Both the position numbers and the translations under genes were made by a program. From Udaeobacter sp025935755 (lineage in GTDB: Bacteria > Verrucomicrobiota > Verrucomicrobiia > Chthoniobacterales > UBA10450), in the NCBI GenBank assembly GCA_036278715.1, contig DASUKN010000094.1, positions 1 to 64,000 of the forward strand: a stretch of 64,000 nt of DNA. The letters run 5' to 3'. The stretch's first letter is position 1. Each line of letters starts with the position of its first letter. Positions 9,713 to 17,107 of this stretch are shown one piece after another. The notes under the pieces were generated by a model, which was not told where the DNA came from, did no database searches, and saw only the letters and a list, made by a program, of their open reading frames with translations.

Positions 9713-10672
9713 TTACGGCACGATCGCAAACACCCGCGCGGGAAAACCGGATCCCCCTTTGGGCTTGGGAAAACTGACCACTGCCAGCGCTCCCGCTTCG
9801 GGAACCTGGTCAAGATTAGTGAGCAGCTCGATTTGATAATGGTTCGTGCTCAGGATGTACCTCTCCAACGAGTAATCTTCTTTGCTGGTGGCGATTCCCG
9901 GATCAGTATCGGTGGTTTCGTGGCCGGACGCAGTGATCTTGCGCTCTTCGTAAAGATATTTCAGTACAGGCAAGCTCCAGCCTGGATAATGCGCGACGCC
10001 ATTCGCGTCTTTGTTTTCCATTTTGGCAGCGTCAGGCCAACGCTTCGACCAATCGGTGCGCATGGCCACGAAAGCGGCGATGGGAATTTGCCCATGATCT
10101 TTTTCCCACTTTTTCACGCGGTCGAGGGAGAGAGTGTAATCCGGATTTTTTGCGGCTTCTTCATGCACATCGATCACGACCAGCGGCAGGATCATTTCCT
10201 TCAAGTCGATCTGATCAACAGTGCGGAGACCTTTGATGAAATGCGCCGGTGGATCGACGTGTGTTCCCCATTGGCCGACGTGCGTGAACAGTTCGGCGAA
10301 AAAACCGGATCCCATCGTGTCCGGGCGTTTTTCGTACCAGTAAATTGTCTTGCGCGTCTCATCCGGGAAACCAGGCCAGCGCGGGATCCCCGGCGCAAAC
10401 TCATGCGTCAGGTCGACATATTTCTTCGACGCTAGCGTCCGCTGGATCAGCCAGAGCGGTTTGTCGTCGGCGCCAAAAACTGCTGAACTTCCCAACACTA
10501 AAAGCGGCACGATGACGAGCACGCCACGCCCGCATCGCTGCGCAAAGCTGCGGCGGACAGGGCACTTCAAAAGCTTCGCCAAACAAAAGGAGCGCGACCT
10601 TGCTTTGCGCGAAGCGCTTTTGAAGTGCGATGCGTCCCCGCATCGCTTTGATGCCATCTCGCCGGCCTGCAT
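9713..10672 (-). CDS. Secreted cyclase-family (kynurenine formamidase-like) hydrolase
   Basis: The mature part matches the cyclase family PF04199: YVDLTHEFAPGIPRWPG near the start, the metal-binding GTHVDPPAHF, then ASGHETTDTDPG and a C-terminal VSFPKPKGGSG. The family hydrolyses amide bonds, as in kynurenine formamidase, but the substrate cannot be told. A clear signal peptide (VLVIVPLLVLGSSAVFGA) lies at residues 51-68 of the longest frame. The first 50 residues come from a palindromic repeat (10540-10650), so the native start is probably internal; the GTG at 10522 would give a standard signal peptide but lacks a good ribosome-binding site. The repeat may have displaced the original start. 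Confidence 0.8.
   Translation of the reverse strand: MQAGEMASKRCGDASHFKSASRKARSRSFCLAKLLKCPVRRSFAQRCGRGVLVIVPLLVLGSSAVFGADDKPLWLIQRTLASKKYVDLTHEFAPGIPRWPGFPDETRKTIYWYEKRPDTMGSGFFAELFTHVGQWGTHVDPPAHFIKGLRTVDQIDLKEMILPLVVIDVHEEAAKNPDYTLSLDRVKKWEKDHGQIPIAAFVAMRTDWSKRWPDAAKMENKDANGVAHYPGWSLPVLKYLYEERKITASGHETTDTDPGIATSKEDYSLERYILSTNHYQIELLTNLDQVPEAGALAVVSFPKPKGGSGFPARVFAIVP
10540..10650. repeat. Inverted repeat overlapping the cyclase gene 5' end
   Basis: GCACTTCAAAAGC at 10562-10574 pairs perfectly with GCTTTTGAAGTGC at 10616-10628. Outside these arms lie CGCATCGCTGCG and GATGCGTCCCCGCATCGC. A related copy (GCGATGCGTCCTCGCGTCGC, then TTTTGGCGAAGCC) is at 12993-13048. Confidence 0.75.
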
Positions 10673-10926
10673 TCCGAATTTGTTAAAGCATCTTGCAGCA
10701 ATTCGCTAATAACTTTGAATAACACCCAATAACTACTCATACCTCTTCGACAGCGAACATTCTCGTTGTGGCGCACAGATATTATCAACAGCTCATTTGC
10801 ACCGGATTTTGCGAGGGCAATCGCCGGGAGAAACCTTTGTTATTCACGGCGTATAGAAGAAGAACTTTAGTAAAAGGAAAATTCAAATCATCTTCTTCCT
10901 GTGTGAAAAACTTTTCTCGCTCACGG

Positions 10927-11733
10927 ATGAAACCTTTTCGTGTTCTCGATCCAAACGTTCCCAATCCCGACGCAAACGGACTTTGCGCATTGGCCGTGAT
11001 GACCAAAGCGCCGCAAGCCGGACGAGTGAAAACGCGCTTGGTGCCGCCACTGACAGCGCAGGAAGCTGCGGAACTAAACAAATGTTTCCTGCGGGACACA
11101 GCAGCTGCGATTTCACAAAGCTGTAGCGGCAGCCTGCGACCGCGGAGTGCCGCCGGCGAGCTTTTGAATCCCGGCGGTTATAGAGCGCCGCTACAGTCAT
11201 GCGGAATCGCGGTTTACACACCCGTCGGCGCGGAATCGGCTTACACTGATGTTCTCCCGGCTACTTTCATTTTGTTGCCACAACGCGGAGATACCTTCGG
11301 TGAGCGCCTTTATTTAGCAGTCCAGGATTTGTTCAGGTGCGGTTTTGATTCGGTGTGCCTGATCGATTCCGACAGTCCGACTGTGCCCGCCGAAAACTTC
11401 GCGCAAGCTGTGGAGCTGCTAAGCACGAGCGCCGATCGCGTCGTGCTCGGTCCGAGCGATGACGGAGGCTATTACCTCATTGGAGTCAAGAAACCGCACC
11501 GGCATTTGTTCGAGGAAATTGATTGGAGCACCGAACGCGTGCGTGATCAGACAATCGAGCGTGCGAGCCAGATCGGATTACACGTCACACTGCTGCCGGC
11601 AGGATATGATGTTGATGACGACATCAGCTTACGGCGGTTGTCTAAAGAATTACTGGACGACAAAGCGCCGGGGGATATTGCGCCATACACTCGTGAATTT
11701 CTCGCCAGCTTTGTAACGCACAAAAATTTGTAG
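10927..11733 (+). CDS. TIGR04282-family glycosyltransferase (DUF2064)
   Basis: The protein carries the nucleotide-diphospho-sugar transferase-like motifs of this family: LAVMTKAPQAGRVKTRL near the N-terminus, DSDSPTVP in the middle, LGPSDDGGYYLIG and YDVDDD near the end. The ATG at 10927 begins 53 codons inside the longest frame and fits the family N-terminus. An extra stretch of about 26 residues (SGSLRPRSAAGELLNPGG and onward) separates the N-terminal part from the core; it is encoded exactly by a palindromic repeat at 11121-11196. The frame is intact, so the product may be functional with a surface loop added. The family is often placed in arsenosugar or cofactor pathways; substrate unknown here. 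Confidence 0.85.
   Translation: MKPFRVLDPNVPNPDANGLCALAVMTKAPQAGRVKTRLVPPLTAQEAAELNKCFLRDTAAAISQSCSGSLRPRSAAGELLNPGGYRAPLQSCGIAVYTPVGAESAYTDVLPATFILLPQRGDTFGERLYLAVQDLFRCGFDSVCLIDSDSPTVPAENFAQAVELLSTSADRVVLGPSDDGGYYLIGVKKPHRHLFEEIDWSTERVRDQTIERASQIGLHVTLLPAGYDVDDDISLRRLSKELLDDKAPGDIAPYTREFLASFVTHKNL
11121..11196. repeat. Palindromic repeat inside a coding frame, GTAGCGGC family
   Basis: CTGTAGCGGC at 11121-11130 is perfectly complementary to GCCGCTACAG at 11187-11196. The 76-base element lies wholly inside the TIGR04282 gene and is read through without a stop. The same GCCGCTACAG end occurs at 11833-11842. Confidence 0.85.
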
Positions 11734-11816
11734 AGAAGACTTGCAAAGCAGAAGCGTCGCCTGTCGAACGCGCAACCAAAGTCATCGCGAGGATCCACCC
11801 GCCGGCCCTGGCGTTT

Positions 11817-11842
11817 GCGGCGGTCTCAGACCGCCGCTACAG
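11817..11842. repeat. Short palindrome before the epimerase gene
   Basis: GGCGGTCTCAGACCGCC is a perfect hairpin with a 3-base loop, flanked by GC and followed by GCCGCTACAG. It ends 8 bases before the ATG at 11851, so a hairpin in the mRNA could affect initiation. Confidence 0.75.
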
Positions 11843-11850
11843 AAAACAAG

Positions 11851-12981
11851 ATGGCGAAGCACGCACTTGTCACTGGCGCAGCCGGTCTGATCGGATCGCA
11901 TCTTGTCGATCTTCTTGTGCGCGAAGGCTGGCAGGTGCGCGCATTTGATAATCTCGAGCAGCAAACGCATCGCCGCGGCAAACCGGCATGGATAAATACA
12001 AGTGCCGAATTCATCGAGGGGGATATGAGGAATCGCGACGCGATGACGGCATCGCTCGATGGAATAGACGTCGTTTTTCACCAGGCCGCGTATGGCGGGT
12101 ACATGCCGGAAATCGCAAAATATGTGCACGTGAATTCGTTCGGCACGGCACAGATGCTTGAAGTTATTCGCGAGAAAAAGCTGCCAATTAAAAAGGTCGT
12201 GGTGGCGAGTTCGCAAGCCGTTTACAGCGAAGGCGCGGCAGAATGTCCCGAGCATGGACTGGTATTTCCAAGCGTCCGCTCGATCGAGCAATTGCGTCGA
12301 GGCGATTGGGAGGTGCACTGCCCGATTTGCGGAGCGATCGCAAAAAGCGTTCCCACACCGGAGAACGCGCCGGTTGGTGGAGAAACAGTTTATGGCCTGA
12401 CCAAGGTTGACCAGGAGCGGCTTGTGCTGCTCTGGGGAAAACAGATCGGTATTCCGACAGTGGCACTGCGTTATTCGTGCACATACGGACCGCGCCAATC
12501 GATCTTCAATCCGTATACCGGCGTGATCGCGATTTTTTGCACACGTCTGCTCAATAATCTGCCGCCGGTGCTGTACGAAGACGGCGAGCAAACGCGTGAC
12601 TTCTCTTTTGTCGAAGATATCGCACATGCAAACTTGCTCGCTGCGGAAACCGACAAACTGGATGGACTACCGGTAAACATCGGTAGCGCGTGCGGCACAC
12701 CGATTCGCGAAATCGCGGAACGACTTGCCGACATCCTAAAAATCAACATCGCGCCTGAAATGAATGGCGAGTTTCGCCCCGGCGAAATGCGCCATCTCAC
12801 CAGCGGGACGACACTGGCCCGGTCCGCCGGTTACAAGCCCACTGTCGATCTCGGCGAAGGCATCTCGCGTTATATCCACTGGATCAAAAAGCAGTCGGAT
12901 ATTCGCGACTATTTTAGCGAGGCCGAAGAAGTTCTGCGCCAGAAAGGAATCGTGCACCGCGTGGAAACTTCGAACCGCTAA
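11851..12981 (+). CDS. NAD-dependent epimerase/dehydratase (extended SDR)
   Basis: A Rossmann fold starts at once with ALVTGAAGLIGSH (nucleotide-binding GxxGxxG). The catalytic YxxxK is Y180-GLTK. C-terminal sugar-nucleotide-binding features follow (RYSCTYGPRQ, DGEQTRDFSFVEDIA). Residues about 130-170 contain two cysteine pairs (CPEHG and CPICG) that could bind zinc, in an insert seen in some members. The family interconverts or dehydrates nucleotide sugars for surface polysaccharide; the exact substrate is not clear. The ATG at 11851 is chosen because the Rossmann strand begins right after it. It sits among glycosyltransferase genes on the same strand. Confidence 0.88.
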   Translation: MAKHALVTGAAGLIGSHLVDLLVREGWQVRAFDNLEQQTHRRGKPAWINTSAEFIEGDMRNRDAMTASLDGIDVVFHQAAYGGYMPEIAKYVHVNSFGTAQMLEVIREKKLPIKKVVVASSQAVYSEGAAECPEHGLVFPSVRSIEQLRRGDWEVHCPICGAIAKSVPTPENAPVGGETVYGLTKVDQERLVLLWGKQIGIPTVALRYSCTYGPRQSIFNPYTGVIAIFCTRLLNNLPPVLYEDGEQTRDFSFVEDIAHANLLAAETDKLDGLPVNIGSACGTPIREIAERLADILKINIAPEMNGEFRPGEMRHLTSGTTLARSAGYKPTVDLGEGISRYIHWIKKQSDIRDYFSEAEEVLRQKGIVHRVETSNR

Positions 12982-12992
12982 GATTCATATCC

Positions 12993-13048
12993 TTTCAAAA
13001 GCGATGCGTCCTCGCGTCGCTGCCGCGAAGTTTTGGCGAAGCCAAAAC
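12993..13048. repeat. Palindromic repeat with hairpin
   Basis: GCGATGCGTCCTCGCGTCGC is followed by the perfect hairpin GTTTTGGC-GAA-GCCAAAAC at 13030-13048. It lies between the epimerase and the CBS/MgtE-like gene and overlaps the longest frame of the latter. There is no T-run, so it is not a typical terminator. It resembles 10540-10650. Confidence 0.7.
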
Positions 13049-14091
13049 GTTTCCAGTCGTGTAACAGTGATACAGTGAATGTCGCCAGGACCATTCCAGA
13101 TTTTGATACACCAGTCGTCGAGCACGCACGGAAGGATTTTCCGCTGCTGAACGCGGCCATGACGGTTGGCGAAGCGTTGGAGCGGATCCGGCGAGAAGGC
13201 GTCGGCGAGCGCGTCATCTATTTTTATGCCGTCGACGAACAGAAACGACTGGTGGGGGTTGTGCCAACCCGGCGCCTGCTCACCGCTCCACTGGAGACAG
13301 CGCTGCACGAAGTCATGGTGCGACGCGTGGTGGCGGTTCCGGCCAAGGCAACGCTGCTGGACGCTTGCGAGTTCTTTGTGCTTTACAAATTTCTCGCGTT
13401 TCCGGTGGTCGACGAACAACGCCGCGTGATTGGAATAATCGACGCGAATTTGTTCGCTGAAGAAATCCTCGAAGCTGGCGATACTCAGGATCGGACTCGC
13501 GAGACAATGCCGGTCGATGCGGATTTTTTCGAGGCGCTCGGTTTTCGCCTGGAACAAATTCGCGGTGTATCGGCGTGGCGCGCTTTTCGATTCCGTTTCC
13601 CGTGGCTGCTGGTGACGGTCGCAGGCGGAACACTCTCAGCCATTCTCGCGGGCTTTTTCGAAGCAACCTTGGCAGGCAGTCTGATCATTGCGTTTTTTCT
13701 CACCATGGTGCTGGGGTTAAACGAAAGCGTCAGCATGCAGTCCATGAGCGTAACGATTCATGCGTTGCGTTCAGTTCGTGTGACCTGGGATTGGCTGGCG
13801 TCTTCGTTTCGGCGTGAGCTGTCAACCGCAGCGCTTCTCGGCATTTCCTGCGGGTTCGTTGTCTGCATCATTGCATGGCTTTGGCACGACAATGTACGTG
13901 AGGCAGCCGTTATCGGCGGGAGCATTGCGCTCTCACTGATCACCGCATGCGCGCTCGGTCTGGTGGTGCCTTCGCTTCTGCATCGGCTGAAGCTCGATCC
14001 TAAAATTGCTGCGGGACCGGTCACACTGGCATCGGCCGACTTCATAGCGCTGGTGATTTATTTCACAAGCGCATGGCTCGTATTGAAGTAG
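13033..14091 (+). CDS. CBS-domain MgtE-like divalent cation transporter
   Basis: Two CBS motifs fill about residues 40-155 (TVGEALERIRREG, and the second with FLAFPVVDEQRRVIGIID). Four to five membrane segments of the MgtE type follow (PWLLVTVAGGTLSAILAGFF, LIIAFFLTMVLGLNESV, and others). The MgtE N domain is absent, so the 352 residues are shorter than classical MgtE; magnesium or another divalent cation is the inferred substrate. The ATG at 13033 lies inside a repeat hairpin, and its first residues (MAKPKRF) are repeat-encoded; a later GTG at 13075 may be the native start. The conserved HARKDFPLLN stretch means the start cannot be much later. Confidence 0.82.
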   Translation: MAKPKRFQSCNSDTVNVARTIPDFDTPVVEHARKDFPLLNAAMTVGEALERIRREGVGERVIYFYAVDEQKRLVGVVPTRRLLTAPLETALHEVMVRRVVAVPAKATLLDACEFFVLYKFLAFPVVDEQRRVIGIIDANLFAEEILEAGDTQDRTRETMPVDADFFEALGFRLEQIRGVSAWRAFRFRFPWLLVTVAGGTLSAILAGFFEATLAGSLIIAFFLTMVLGLNESVSMQSMSVTIHALRSVRVTWDWLASSFRRELSTAALLGISCGFVVCIIAWLWHDNVREAAVIGGSIALSLITACALGLVVPSLLHRLKLDPKIAAGPVTLASADFIALVIYFTSAWLVLK

Positions 14092-14184
14092 CGCGAGTCT
14101 CTGGCTTGCGGCTCCTTTTGAATGTGCAAGCAAGGACGCTCGACCTACTTTAGAGCTTCGCTACTGGCAACTGCACACACAACG

Positions 14185-14877
14185 ATGTTTGTCTCGGTCG
14201 TTATTCCAGCGTTGAACGAGGAGGAACCGATCGCTGGCGTCGTCCGCGAATGTCTCGCAACCGGCGTGCCCCGCGAAGTGATCGTCGTCGATAACGGCAG
14301 CACGGATCGTACAGCTGAGCGGGCGCGGCAAGCTGGTGCGCGCGTGGTAACTGCGCCGCGGGGATACGGTCGCGCATGCGCCGCTGGCGTTCGCGCTGTC
14401 TCACCGGAGTGCGACATCATACTATTTCTCGATGGCGACGGCAGCGACATCCCAGCTTTCATCACTGATCTTGTCGACCCCATCGCGCGCGGAACACACG
14501 ATTTCGTAATCGGCTCGCGCACCCGGGGAAACCGCGAACACGGCAGCATGAATCTCCAGCAGATTTTATCCGGTCGAATCGCCGGATGGATCATGCGATT
14601 ACTCTACGGAGTTGGTTACACAGACATGTGCCCGTTCCGCGCCATCCGGCGTGATACGCTTCCGAACCTTCATATGCGGGAGCAAACATACGGCTGGAAC
14701 CTGGAGATGCAGATGAAAGCGGCTCGCGCCGGGCTGCGGGTTCTTGAAATTCCGGTCAATCATCGCAACCGCGCTGGGGGCGAATCGAAAGTCTCAGGCA
14801 CGTTGCGCGGCACGTTCGTCGCTGGCGCTCGCATTATCGCAACGCTCGTGCGGATAGCGCTCGGCCAGAAGGAGTAA
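14185..14877 (+). CDS. Glycosyltransferase family 2 (dolichyl-phosphate-mannose-synthase-like)
   Basis: The 230-residue protein opens with VSVVIPALNEEEPI, then VVDNGSTDRTAE and the LFLDGDGSD metal-binding DxD, the GT-A signature. There is no C-terminal membrane domain. The sequence continues with IGSRTRG and WNLEMQMKAARAG, typical of polyprenyl-phosphate sugar transferases. It probably transfers a sugar to a lipid carrier or glycan in envelope synthesis. The ATG at 14185 is chosen because the first strand starts directly after it; the longer frame upstream is repeat-like sequence. Confidence 0.9.
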   Translation: MFVSVVIPALNEEEPIAGVVRECLATGVPREVIVVDNGSTDRTAERARQAGARVVTAPRGYGRACAAGVRAVSPECDIILFLDGDGSDIPAFITDLVDPIARGTHDFVIGSRTRGNREHGSMNLQQILSGRIAGWIMRLLYGVGYTDMCPFRAIRRDTLPNLHMREQTYGWNLEMQMKAARAGLRVLEIPVNHRNRAGGESKVSGTLRGTFVAGARIIATLVRIALGQKE

Positions 14878-14903
14878 CGGTTCCCAGGCAGTCACATTTA
14901 TTC

Positions 14904-14921
14904 GACGGCTTGGAAGCCGTC
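14904..14921. repeat. Palindrome GACGGCTT-family
   Basis: The perfect palindrome-like hairpin GACGGCTTGGAAGCCGTC lies between the GT2 and 2OG-oxygenase genes. A near-identical copy (GACGGCTTCCAAGCCGTC) is at 47212-47229 and overlaps the gmhA stop codon. Confidence 0.8.
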
Positions 14922-14943
14922 GCTCCTTGGTGTAGCGTCGCCG

Positions 14944-15591
14944 ATGCTTTCAATGCTCGATTTGGAGAGATTCCGCGCGACGTCGCTTACCCGCGAGCCG
15001 TTTGAGTTTTTAATCGTTCCTGAATTTGTGAAAGCCGAAGCGCGCTCGGCGATCCACAACGATTATCCGAAGGTAGACCGGCCCGGGAGCTTTCCTTTGG
15101 GTGAGGTCACCTACGGATCAGCTTTTGCAACGCTCATCGAACAAATGCGAAGCGAAGAATTTCGTAAGGCGTTTGAGGAGAAGTTCGGCATCGACCTGGC
15201 GAATCGACCCGACATGATCACCGTGCGCGGCCGGTGCAGCGAAAAGGACGGCAAGATCCATACTGACTCCGAAACGAAAATCATCACGATCCTGATCTAT
15301 ATGAATGCCGGGTGGGAATCGTCCGGTGGACAGCTTCGGTTGCTACGGTCTGGAAACAATCTGGAGGATATGATCCTCGAGGTTCCGCCAACGGAAGGAA
15401 CGCTGCTGGCATTTCGTCGCGGCAATAATTCGTGGCACGGCCATAAGCCGTTTTCGGGTCCGCGTCGCGTGATTCAGTTCAATTGGGTAACGAGCGAGGC
15501 GGTGGTGCGGCGTGAACAAAATCGCCATCGCTTTTCAGCATGGATGAAGAAGATCCGGGGCGCGTTGTCAGGTGAGAAGAAGGCAGCCTAG
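14944..15591 (+). CDS. 2OG-Fe(II) oxygenase family protein
   Basis: The 215-residue protein has the double-stranded beta-helix metal triad: H105-T-D107 (KIHTDSETK) and H165 (SWHGHKP), followed by an Arg-rich strand (RRVIQFNW) that would bind 2-oxoglutarate. This fits an iron- and 2-oxoglutarate-dependent hydroxylase of the PF13640 type. Substrate unknown; the neighbourhood of glycosyltransferases suggests a sugar or envelope molecule. No signal peptide is seen, so it is cytoplasmic. Confidence 0.82.
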   Translation: MLSMLDLERFRATSLTREPFEFLIVPEFVKAEARSAIHNDYPKVDRPGSFPLGEVTYGSAFATLIEQMRSEEFRKAFEEKFGIDLANRPDMITVRGRCSEKDGKIHTDSETKIITILIYMNAGWESSGGQLRLLRSGNNLEDMILEVPPTEGTLLAFRRGNNSWHGHKPFSGPRRVIQFNWVTSEAVVRREQNRHRFSAWMKKIRGALSGEKKAA

Positions 15592-15763
15592 CGTTGGAGA
15601 TGAACACCCAACGCCCAACTGTCTGCCTTTGAAGTTGAGCGTTGAGTATTGAGCGTTGGATGTCGAACGTTGGCTTCAACTGCCGATCAGGCATTGGTAG
15701 GGCAGGCACTCCTCGCCCGCAGTGAATCTCGAAACCGGCGCGCACGGAGTGACGCGTCCTACC
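15589..15763. repeat. Heptamer repeats and a GGTAGG inverted repeat
   Basis: From 15589 to about 15672 the sequence is built from variants of CGTTGAG/CGTTGGA and their complement (CCCAACGCCCAAC). Then GGTAGGGCAGGCACTCC at 15696-15712 pairs with GGAGTGACGCGTCCTACC at 15746-15763. The heptamer family recurs inside uvrA and at 58715-58806. No gene is seen here. Confidence 0.75.
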
Positions 15764-15811
15764 TGGCCGGCACCTTAGAAATGCGCGACTCGTTGTGATA
15801 CTTTTTGCACG

Positions 15812-16996
15812 TTGAGCACTCAGATCGAGAATACACAGGTTAACAATCGCACCGCATCGGACCTCCAATCCGCGGAGTTCTCGCGCATTTTGCTGATCAA
15901 ACCATCGGCGCTCGGCGACGTCGTACATACGATTCCGGTATTGGTAAAGCTGCGTGCCCGCTATCCGCGTGCGCGGATTGACTGGCTGATCACGCCGGAG
16001 AACGCCGAGGTCGTGCGTCATCATCCCGCGCTCTCGAATGTGGTTCTCTTTGCGCGTCGCGATTTCTTGAAGCCGGGCCAAAGATGGCACGCCACGCTGG
16101 GCTTTCTTGATCTGCTCAAACAAATCCGGCGCGCGAAATACGACCTGGTGGTCGACATGCATGGCCAGGTGCGTTCGGCTTTGTTCGCGCTCATCAGCGG
16201 CGCGCGAGTGCGCATCGGATTCGATCGACCGATTGAGTTCTCGCGGACGATTTCTGCCGAGCACAACCTCAAGAATGTGCCGAGCCACGGTTGGCGCGGC
16301 GCGCGCGAAGGTTCATGGATCGCGTATACCCATCGTATCCCCATTACCACGCTGGATGTTCACGCCATCGATCGTTACCTCTGGGTCGGATCGCTGCTTG
16401 GATTCGATGATGAACCGCCAGACCTCGCAATTCATCTGTCACCTGAAACAATCGATAACGTTGAGCGCCTCCTCGAAACCCACGGCGTGCCTGCGGGTAA
16501 ACCGCTCGTTGTTCTCGTGCCCGGCACAATTTGGGAAACCAAGCACTGGACCATCGAAGGATTTGCCGGTGTCGCGCGCGAGTACCTGCGCGAAGGAGTT
16601 GCCGTTGCTCTCGCGGGTACAAAACGCGATGCGGTACGATGCGAACAAATTGCAGCTGCCGCGCCGGGGACGGTTAATCTGTGCGGTAAAACTACTCCAG
16701 CCGACCTGGCGGGTCTGATCGAACGCGCCGAGGTCGCGGTGACGAATGACTCGGGATCGATGCATGTCGCCGCGTCACTTGGCAAACCGATGGTAAGCGT
16801 ATTTGGTCCGACGAATCCCGTTCACATTGGACCGTACCAAAGGCCGGAATCGGTTGTGCGGGTAGATCTGCCCTGTTCACCTTGCAATTATCGCAGGCTG
16901 AGCCAATGCCCATTCAATCACGCCTGCATGAAGCAGGTCACGTCCGAGATGGTTCTGGAACGCGCACGGAAGATTCTCGGGGCGGCAAAACTGTAG
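15812..16996 (+). CDS. Glycosyltransferase family 9 (heptosyltransferase-like)
   Basis: The protein of about 394 residues has the GT9 signatures: ILLIKPSALGDVVHTIPVL at the N-terminus, VDMHGQVRSAL, then VVLVPGTIWETKHW and VTNDSGSMHVAASLGKPMVSVFGPTNP in the donor-binding half. The family adds ADP-heptose to the lipopolysaccharide inner core. A phosphoheptose isomerase gene (46641-47213) elsewhere in the window is consistent with heptose use. The frame starts with TTG at 15812 and no ATG is available upstream in frame, so the start is uncertain. The stop codon (16994-16996) falls inside the next repeat. Confidence 0.88.
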   Translation: MSTQIENTQVNNRTASDLQSAEFSRILLIKPSALGDVVHTIPVLVKLRARYPRARIDWLITPENAEVVRHHPALSNVVLFARRDFLKPGQRWHATLGFLDLLKQIRRAKYDLVVDMHGQVRSALFALISGARVRIGFDRPIEFSRTISAEHNLKNVPSHGWRGAREGSWIAYTHRIPITTLDVHAIDRYLWVGSLLGFDDEPPDLAIHLSPETIDNVERLLETHGVPAGKPLVVLVPGTIWETKHWTIEGFAGVAREYLREGVAVALAGTKRDAVRCEQIAAAAPGTVNLCGKTTPADLAGLIERAEVAVTNDSGSMHVAASLGKPMVSVFGPTNPVHIGPYQRPESVVRVDLPCSPCNYRRLSQCPFNHACMKQVTSEMVLERARKILGAAKL

Positions 16997-17064
16997 CGTG
17001 CGCTGTCATCAGCGCAGATCGATTTGCGCCGCAATAAAAATCCGCTGAGGACAGCGGACGCTAC
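16993..17064. repeat. Imperfect inverted repeat, GTAGCGT family
   Basis: GTAGCGTGCGCTGTCATCAG at the left and CTGAGGACAGCGGACGCTAC at the right form a long stem with two mismatches around a loop of about 30 bases. The left arm supplies the stop codon of the GT9 gene. Confidence 0.85.
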
Positions 17065-17107
17065 AATGCTTGTAGCTCAAAAGCGCCAGCGTAAGATCGG
17101 CAACGTC

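Noticed and set aside
13030..13048. Intrinsic terminator after the epimerase gene
   Set aside because: The hairpin GTTTTGGC/GCCAAAAC has no T-run and belongs to a dispersed repeat.
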